This document shows, piece by piece, positions 59,413-64,000 of a DNA stretch of 64,000 nt. This DNA is from JAVBTT01 sp031556035 (lineage in GTDB: Bacteria > Bacillota > Clostridia > Oscillospirales > UBA929): positions 75,519 to 139,518 of the forward strand of contig JAVBTT010000012.1 of the NCBI GenBank assembly GCA_031556035.1, written 5' to 3'. Each line of letters starts with the position of its first letter. Position 1 is the first letter of the stretch. The position numbers and the translations under genes are program-made. The notes under the pieces were generated by a model. The model did no database searches and was not told the origin of the DNA. It was given only the letters and a program-made list of their open reading frames with translations.

Positions 59413-60282
59413 TCATTCCTTTTCGGCAAATGCCTTGTTGAGCACAACGGTCGCTACAAGGCAGATAATAATAAACACTACGCTGAGAGCGTTTCCGTAG
59501 CCGTAACGGAAGGATTTAATCGCCTGCTCGTAAAGATAATTTGCCATGAACTGAGTCTCGTTTCCGGGTCCGCCGCGTGTCAGGAGGTAAACGGTTTCCA
59601 TCTGCTTCAGGGCGGAAATAATAGCGAGGGTGACATTTACCTGTATCACAGGCCTCATGAGCGGCAGCGTAATATGTAAAAACGCTCGTTTTCCGTCGCA
59701 GCCGTCAATGGCGGCCGCCTCGTATAGAACAGGGTCAATATTTTTGATGCCGGTGTAATAAATCAGCATTCCCCAGCCGAACCCATGCCAGACGAGGGTT
59801 ATCAGCACAGCCCAAAGCGCGTAACCCGAGCCCAGCCAGTTAGTCTCCCCTTTCCCGCCGAAGAGCCTGATCAGACTGTTTAAAAGACCAAAATTGGGAT
59901 TATATATAAACCTCCAGAGATAAGCGATAACGGCGACTGATATGACGTTTGGTATAAAGTATACACAGCGGAAAAAGCCTTCCGCCTTGCCCTGGAGCCT
60001 GTCAAGGATGGCGGCAGTGGCAATGGCCAGCGGATGCTGTACGAAAATAAACCCGATGGCCAGAAAAAGCGAGTTGCGAAGTGAAATCCAGAACGTCCCG
60101 TCACCCGCAAGCTCCTTGTAGTTATCCAGGCCTACAATATTAAACAAGCCCATACCGGAGTAGTCCGTAACCGAATAGAAAACGCTGAGGCAGATCGGCG
60201 CGAGGATGGCAAAGAAAAAAGCCAGCAACCCAGGCGCTATTAAGCTCAAGATTACAGGTTTGCTGCTGTATAGTTTGTTCAA
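59413..60282 (-). CDS. sugar ABC transporter permease, MalF-type
   Basis: The 289-residue CUT1 permease has six helices and the loop YEAAAIDGCDGKRAFLHITL. I place the start at TTG 60282 (GAGTGAGG upstream); a TTG 15 bases further up overlaps the ribosome site. It follows the binding-protein gene and precedes the MalG-type gene. Confidence 0.93.
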   Translation of the reverse strand: MNKLYSSKPVILSLIAPGLLAFFFAILAPICLSVFYSVTDYSGMGLFNIVGLDNYKELAGDGTFWISLRNSLFLAIGFIFVQHPLAIATAAILDRLQGKAEGFFRCVYFIPNVISVAVIAYLWRFIYNPNFGLLNSLIRLFGGKGETNWLGSGYALWAVLITLVWHGFGWGMLIYYTGIKNIDPVLYEAAAIDGCDGKRAFLHITLPLMRPVIQVNVTLAIISALKQMETVYLLTRGGPGNETQFMANYLYEQAIKSFRYGYGNALSVVFIIICLVATVVLNKAFAEKE

Positions 60283-60325
60283 GACCTCACTCCCCAAATG
60301 ACGGTGACAATATTGATTTTAAGAT

Positions 60326-60354
60326 ACGGCAGCCCGAGAAACCCAGGCTGCCGT
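60326..60354 (-). terminator. intercistronic hairpin after the binding-protein gene
   Basis: Arms 60326-60334 and 60346-60354 are perfect complements. It lies between the binding-protein and permease genes and probably reduces downstream expression, a common way to make more binding protein than permease. Confidence 0.7.
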
Positions 60355-60382
60355 CATTAAGCGGGGGATCGATAAAGAGGTA

Positions 60383-61744
60383 TCAGCTCGCGCTGCTCAG
60401 CTCGTCAAGGAATTGCTGCGGAGTAAGCGAGCCGATGGCAAGCTCGACAATCAGCTTTTCGCTCTTGGTTTTAAAATCTGATGTGCCCAGATCGTTGAAC
60501 GCGTTGCCGGTAACCGAGTTGGCTCCAGTGAAAATTTCAATGAATTCAAGCTGCACTTCCGTTTCGCTTCCGGTCACGTAATCCGAGAAGTCCTGCGCGG
60601 ACATGCATATGTTGTTTTCCCAGGTAAAGCGGTTCCAGTTGTCAGACCTGAAAAAGTATGCGAGAAGCTTGAGAGCCTCATCCTTCACTTTGCTGCCCGC
60701 TGTTACAAAATATCCGCCGCCGTTCCACGCGGAGATGTCCTTTACAGTGCCCTTGCCGCCGTCTACCACGGGAAGCGCAAATGCGTGGAGATTTTTGCGG
60801 ACTTCCTCGGGAATATCGTTGTTAACCGCCATGCCGCTCTCCCAGCTGCCCATATAGTACATCGCAGCCATGCCGCTTGTAAACAAGCTCTGGGCAGTGC
60901 CATAGTCCGCAGTCTCAAAGCCGTTTGCGAACATGCCGGCCTTTGCGGCATCCTGGAACAACGTTGCCGCCTGGAGCATTTCCGGGTCATTCCAGTTTTT
61001 GTTCTGTATAAACCCTATCTGCTTTTCCATGACGCCTGAGCCGTGAATCTTGGCGTAGATGCCGGTCAACATAATATTCAGCGGCCAGCCGTCGGCTCCA
61101 GAGGTTGAGACAGGCTGCAAGCCAGCGGCTCTGATTTTACCGCAAAGCTCCACAAGCTCAGCAAAGGTCTTCGGTACACTCCAGCCGTTAAGATCAAATA
61201 ACGCCTTGTTGTAGAAGAACCCCATAACGTCGGTGTTCCTCGCCAGACCGTAAAGCTTGCCGTCTTTTGAAAATCCGGACAAGGAGCCCTCGACAAATCC
61301 ATAATCGCTGTAATCCGCGGGATTGAGCTCCTCAAGAATGCCCGCGTCAATGACTTCGTCGAGGAATGAGGGCTGACCCCAGCCACTGACGAAATCAGGC
61401 ATTTCGCTGCCCGCGGAATACGCTTTGAATTTCGTCTTGTAGCTTTCGTCGTCCAGCGCCTCTACAGTAATGGTAACATGGGGGTTTTCGGCTATGTAAG
61501 CGTCTATCAGCATTTGCTCAACGAGACCTTGTCCGCTCGTGCGGTCGGGAAGGTTGGTAAAGAGCTTGATGGTCACCGGTTCCGGCTTATCCGATCCGGC
61601 TGGGGTTTCCGTTCCGGCAGGGGTTGCCGCTGTGCCGGACGAAGGGGTGGGGGTCCCTGAGGGTGAGGGTGTGCTGGTTCCACAGGCCACCAGTGATATT
61701 AACATAACCATTGCCAATACGCACGCGGATATTTTTTTCAGCAT
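60383..61744 (-). CDS. sugar-binding lipoprotein of an ABC importer
   Basis: The 453-residue protein has a signal peptide with lipobox LVAC (Cys21), a Ser/Thr/Pro-rich linker to about residue 58, then an extracellular solute-binding domain type 1 (TIKLFTNLPDRTSG, DFVSGWGQPSFLDEV, KLYGLARNTDVMGFFYNKAL, and MYYMGSWESGMA). It captures oligosaccharides for the two permeases downstream. No ATPase is encoded in the operon, so a shared MsmX-type ATPase is likely. Confidence 0.94.
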   Translation of the reverse strand: MLKKISACVLAMVMLISLVACGTSTPSPSGTPTPSSGTAATPAGTETPAGSDKPEPVTIKLFTNLPDRTSGQGLVEQMLIDAYIAENPHVTITVEALDDESYKTKFKAYSAGSEMPDFVSGWGQPSFLDEVIDAGILEELNPADYSDYGFVEGSLSGFSKDGKLYGLARNTDVMGFFYNKALFDLNGWSVPKTFAELVELCGKIRAAGLQPVSTSGADGWPLNIMLTGIYAKIHGSGVMEKQIGFIQNKNWNDPEMLQAATLFQDAAKAGMFANGFETADYGTAQSLFTSGMAAMYYMGSWESGMAVNNDIPEEVRKNLHAFALPVVDGGKGTVKDISAWNGGGYFVTAGSKVKDEALKLLAYFFRSDNWNRFTWENNICMSAQDFSDYVTGSETEVQLEFIEIFTGANSVTGNAFNDLGTSDFKTKSEKLIVELAIGSLTPQQFLDELSSAS

Positions 61745-61900
61745 GAAAAATCCCTCCTAAAAATATATGCAAGAGGCCCAAATTTCTAATTACATTATCG
61801 ATGTTTTTGGTTCCCTTGCTATATTTAAGTATAGCGTGCGGTTAGATAACAGGAAACAAAGAATCTTTCAAAATGGTGGAATATTTTTAACTGTCGCTGT

Positions 61901-63526
61901 TTAGAGCACCCGATAGTCAAAATCCGTGAAGTCGGCGTACGCGCCGTGAAACAGGGCGTCCACACAGCCTATGCCGAGAAATGTTCCGGTAAATTCGCCG
62001 CTTTTGCAGTATTCATCAGAGAATCTCGATGTGTCGAAGACGGGGCCGATCGGTTCATATACCTCGCCTTCATAGCACCAGTAAAACCGCGTACTGCGTC
62101 CGTCAACCGTCACCTTGAGGCAAAGCGCACGAGCGTCGACCGGTGTTTCGCTTCCCGCGACATAGACCCGGTTGCCGTTATCAACCGACAAGATGTCCAA
62201 AACCGCCCCGCCTTGCTTCTCATTGTATGACTTGCGTAAAAGGAGATAATCCATGTTGTCGTAATATATAATGATTCCGGCATACGCTTGATAATATAAG
62301 GGGCTCATTTCCATTTTCACGCTCGCCTCTGCATGCAGGGATGTAAGCTTGTGAGCTAATATACTGCTGCGGTTGAGGGAAGAAAGGGACTCCTGTCCGC
62401 GCATACGGATCCAGCCTTCCCGCGCCGTAAGGTCGACAAAGCTTAAAGGACTGATTCGCGGTGTGTACAGGCCAAATAATAAATTGTTATCGGAAATGGC
62501 TGCGGCGTGAGAATTGCCGGAATTCTCGCAGAGACTGCTTGCTGGTGCATATTCCTGAGCTATGTTTCCTCCGCCCTCTAGGCGCAGCCATCCGTCCCTC
62601 GTCCAGAACATTTTTTGCAAACAGGTTTCGCGCCCCAAGGTACAGCGCAATTCCGGCAGAAACGGGCGTCCGCAGTGGTGAGCCATATAAGTTTCGCCGC
62701 AACCGGTTTCCACAATACTGCCGTGTCCGCATTTTTGCAGTACGTTTTTTGGATTGTAACGATTTAGTTTTTCAGCGTCGTCGTTGTCCCATTCGTCAAA
62801 ATCAGGGGTGGAAGTAAGAATCGGGTTTTGGGGGTCGCCTGTATACGGCCCCAGCACATGTTCGCTGCGCGCCACGGTAACGCAGTGGCCATAGCCGGTT
62901 CCGCCCTCGGCGCACATCAGATAATAATAATCGCCTCTGCGGTATAGGTGCGGGCCCTCAATACATCCCCTGCGCGTCGCTCCTTCCCAGATCCTCTGCG
63001 GAGTTCCCACAACCCGATTTGCGAGGGCATCATATTCCACGGCGCAAATCACCCCGGGCTTGTGGTAACCCTCACGCGTTTCCCATTCCAGCGACACTAT
63101 CCACTTTCTCCCGTCACTGTCATGCAGGATAGATGGATCAAATCCCGCCGAATGCAGATATGTCGGCTCACTCCAGGGTCCTGTTATGTCAGGCGCGGTC
63201 ATAAGAAAGTTATCCACGTCAAAAAAACGCGCGTTCATGCTGTTCATTAGGCTGAACAACAGGTAAAATCTGCTTTCTGCTTCACACCATGTAAGACACG
63301 GGGCCCATATGCCCTTCGCGGATGGGAGACGCCGAAGATCCGCGACGCTTTCGTCCTGAATGCAATGCGTCAATAGTGTCCATTCGCACAAATCACGGGA
63401 GTGATATACGGGCAGAGCCGGAAACCACTCAAAGCTGGAGACAACCAAATAATAGTCATCCCCCCTGCGGCAAAGGCACGGGTCTGGATTAAATCCCGGC
63501 AAAACCGGATTGTGCAGCATTTCCAT
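61901..63526 (-). CDS. GH43 beta-xylosidase/arabinofuranosidase-type hydrolase
   Basis: The 541-residue protein has the five-bladed propeller with catalytic Asp in NPVLPGFNPDPCLCRRGDDYY, the pKa-modulating Asp in SAGFDPSILHD and Glu in RGCIEGPHLYRRG. A C-terminal beta-sandwich (about 325-541) of GH43 XynB type follows. No signal peptide, so it acts inside on imported oligosaccharides. AAAGGAG precedes the ATG at 63526. It points to arabinoxylan or xylan oligomers as the operon's substrate. Confidence 0.93.
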   Translation of the reverse strand: MEMLHNPVLPGFNPDPCLCRRGDDYYLVVSSFEWFPALPVYHSRDLCEWTLLTHCIQDESVADLRRLPSAKGIWAPCLTWCEAESRFYLLFSLMNSMNARFFDVDNFLMTAPDITGPWSEPTYLHSAGFDPSILHDSDGRKWIVSLEWETREGYHKPGVICAVEYDALANRVVGTPQRIWEGATRRGCIEGPHLYRRGDYYYLMCAEGGTGYGHCVTVARSEHVLGPYTGDPQNPILTSTPDFDEWDNDDAEKLNRYNPKNVLQKCGHGSIVETGCGETYMAHHCGRPFLPELRCTLGRETCLQKMFWTRDGWLRLEGGGNIAQEYAPASSLCENSGNSHAAAISDNNLLFGLYTPRISPLSFVDLTAREGWIRMRGQESLSSLNRSSILAHKLTSLHAEASVKMEMSPLYYQAYAGIIIYYDNMDYLLLRKSYNEKQGGAVLDILSVDNGNRVYVAGSETPVDARALCLKVTVDGRSTRFYWCYEGEVYEPIGPVFDTSRFSDEYCKSGEFTGTFLGIGCVDALFHGAYADFTDFDYRVL

Positions 63527-63575
63527 ATACTCATTCTCCTTTATCATAGTGTTTTGTATTGTATTTACAGCGCCC

Positions 63576-63604
63576 ATTATATCAACAACATTTCCCTTAT
63601 ACAA
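63576..63604 (-). promoter_or_regulatory. promoter of the GH43 gene
   Basis: TTGTAT (63599-63604) and TATAAT (63576-63581) on the minus strand are 17 bases apart, about 50 bases before the ATG. Confidence 0.7.
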
Positions 63605-63741
63605 GAACAATAAGCCCAAGCGGTTCCTGACGGACGTCAAACCTGTAAAGTGCAAAAAGTCCAATCATGGCATATGTTACTTATTGCAAAAATAAAAGCC
63701 AGGGTCTGCTATGATATAATGGCAGAACCTGGATGGCAAAT

Positions 63742-64000
63742 CTAGAGGTGCCCTTGTCTTATAATAGGGGCGGGATGGAAGATGTTGCGCCGGGAAAAAG
63801 CACAGTCGCGGGAATTTGAACAAATAATGCTGGAAGAAAACGCTGAAAGCTCAGACGGTAATTGATCATATTCGGTCATATCATCGGCTATATGGTACCA
63901 TTTCTGCAGCATGACGATTTTGAACATCATTACGCTGTCAAAAGGAGGGCGTCCGCCGCGGCCTGTCGACTTGTGATGCAATGCTTTTTTCAACAGCGGC
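63742..64000 (-). pseudogene. IS5-type transposase remnant with frameshift, running off the window
   Basis: Reading from the right edge leftward, the frame contains HKSTGRGGRPPFDSVMMFKI and VMLQKWYHIADDMTEY, the N-terminal block of IS5-like transposases. After MTEY a two-base loss shifts the frame; the expected RLSFQRFL is found in the shifted frame. Homology ends after RFL, about 63830, so the copy is also truncated. The rest of the element, if any, lies beyond the right edge. Confidence 0.8.

Noticed and set aside
61780..61860. Promoter of the sugar-binding-protein gene
   Set aside because: A TATACT box exists on the minus strand but the nearest -35-like element is about 20 bases away, outside the usual spacing.
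1..64000. tRNA or rRNA genes and CRISPR arrays
   Set aside because: No cloverleaf with a GGTTCGA-type T-arm, no rRNA core sequence and no spaced identical repeats were noticed by eye; a covariance-model scan would be decisive.

Overview
The window comes from a spore-forming, anaerobic-type Firmicute of the class Clostridia, most like the uncultured Oscillospiraceae/Eubacteriales. Evidence: sporulation genes (SpoIID-like, SpoIIM, CwlD-like, CotJ proteins, SpoVT), the Clostridia-specific SCIFF peptide with its radical-SAM maturase, strong AGGAGG ribosome binding sites with frequent TTG/GTG starts, and near-consensus sigma-A promoters (TTGACA-17-TATAAT). Most of the DNA is moderately GC-rich. 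AT-rich islands (about 4.3-4.9, 30.8-32.1 and 49.4-49.8 kb) stand out.

Layout. 0-1.3 kb: a truncated PAS-type sensor and a V4R-domain protein. 1.5-5.3 kb: a lysine/diaminopimelate operon (unknown membrane protein, asd, dapA, dapB) behind a lysine riboswitch and terminator. 5.3-11.7 kb: a SpoIID-family protein, then queA, tgt, yajC, a TIGR04086 membrane protein, scfA and scfB. 12-20 kb: spoIIM-xerD, a DUF624 protein, a second Xer-type recombinase, radA, cwlD, and a fused cotJA-cotJB followed by cotJC. 20-23 kb: a transposase scrap, a prepilin peptidase, the L10 leader with rplJ-rplL, and a HAD phosphatase. 23-28 kb: a DUF5107-TPR protein and a Zur-regulated zinc operon (znuA-znuC-znuB-zur). 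28-34.3 kb: a diguanylate cyclase, pyrimidine nucleoside phosphorylase, a methyltransferase with a membrane protein, and the asp23-fakA pair. 34.5-43 kb: the translation/transcription operon rimP-nusA-ylxR-ylxQ-infB-rbfA-nrnA-truB-ribF, with spoVT upstream.

43-49.8 kb is a scar: broken pieces of a conjugative element (VirB6/TrbL-like, VirB4, relaxase, MobC) flank a module of a small membrane protein, a frameshifted membrane-anchored RCC1-repeat protein, and an ECF sigma factor fused to a transmembrane segment and an extracytoplasmic domain. 49.8-63.6 kb is a plant-glycan module: a very large secreted GH3-type protein, a GH1 beta-glucosidase, a YesM/YesN-type two-component system, a sugar ABC importer without its own ATPase, and a GH43 enzyme. 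The window ends in a frameshifted IS5-type transposase remnant.

The most unusual items are the unknown membrane gene placed first under the lysine riboswitch, the CotJA-CotJB fusion, the sigma-TM-sensor fusion with its frameshifted RCC1 neighbour, the nucleotide-level record of conjugative element decay, and a 400-base gene-free stretch packed with palindromes between the GH3 and GH1 genes. No tRNA, rRNA or CRISPR array was seen.
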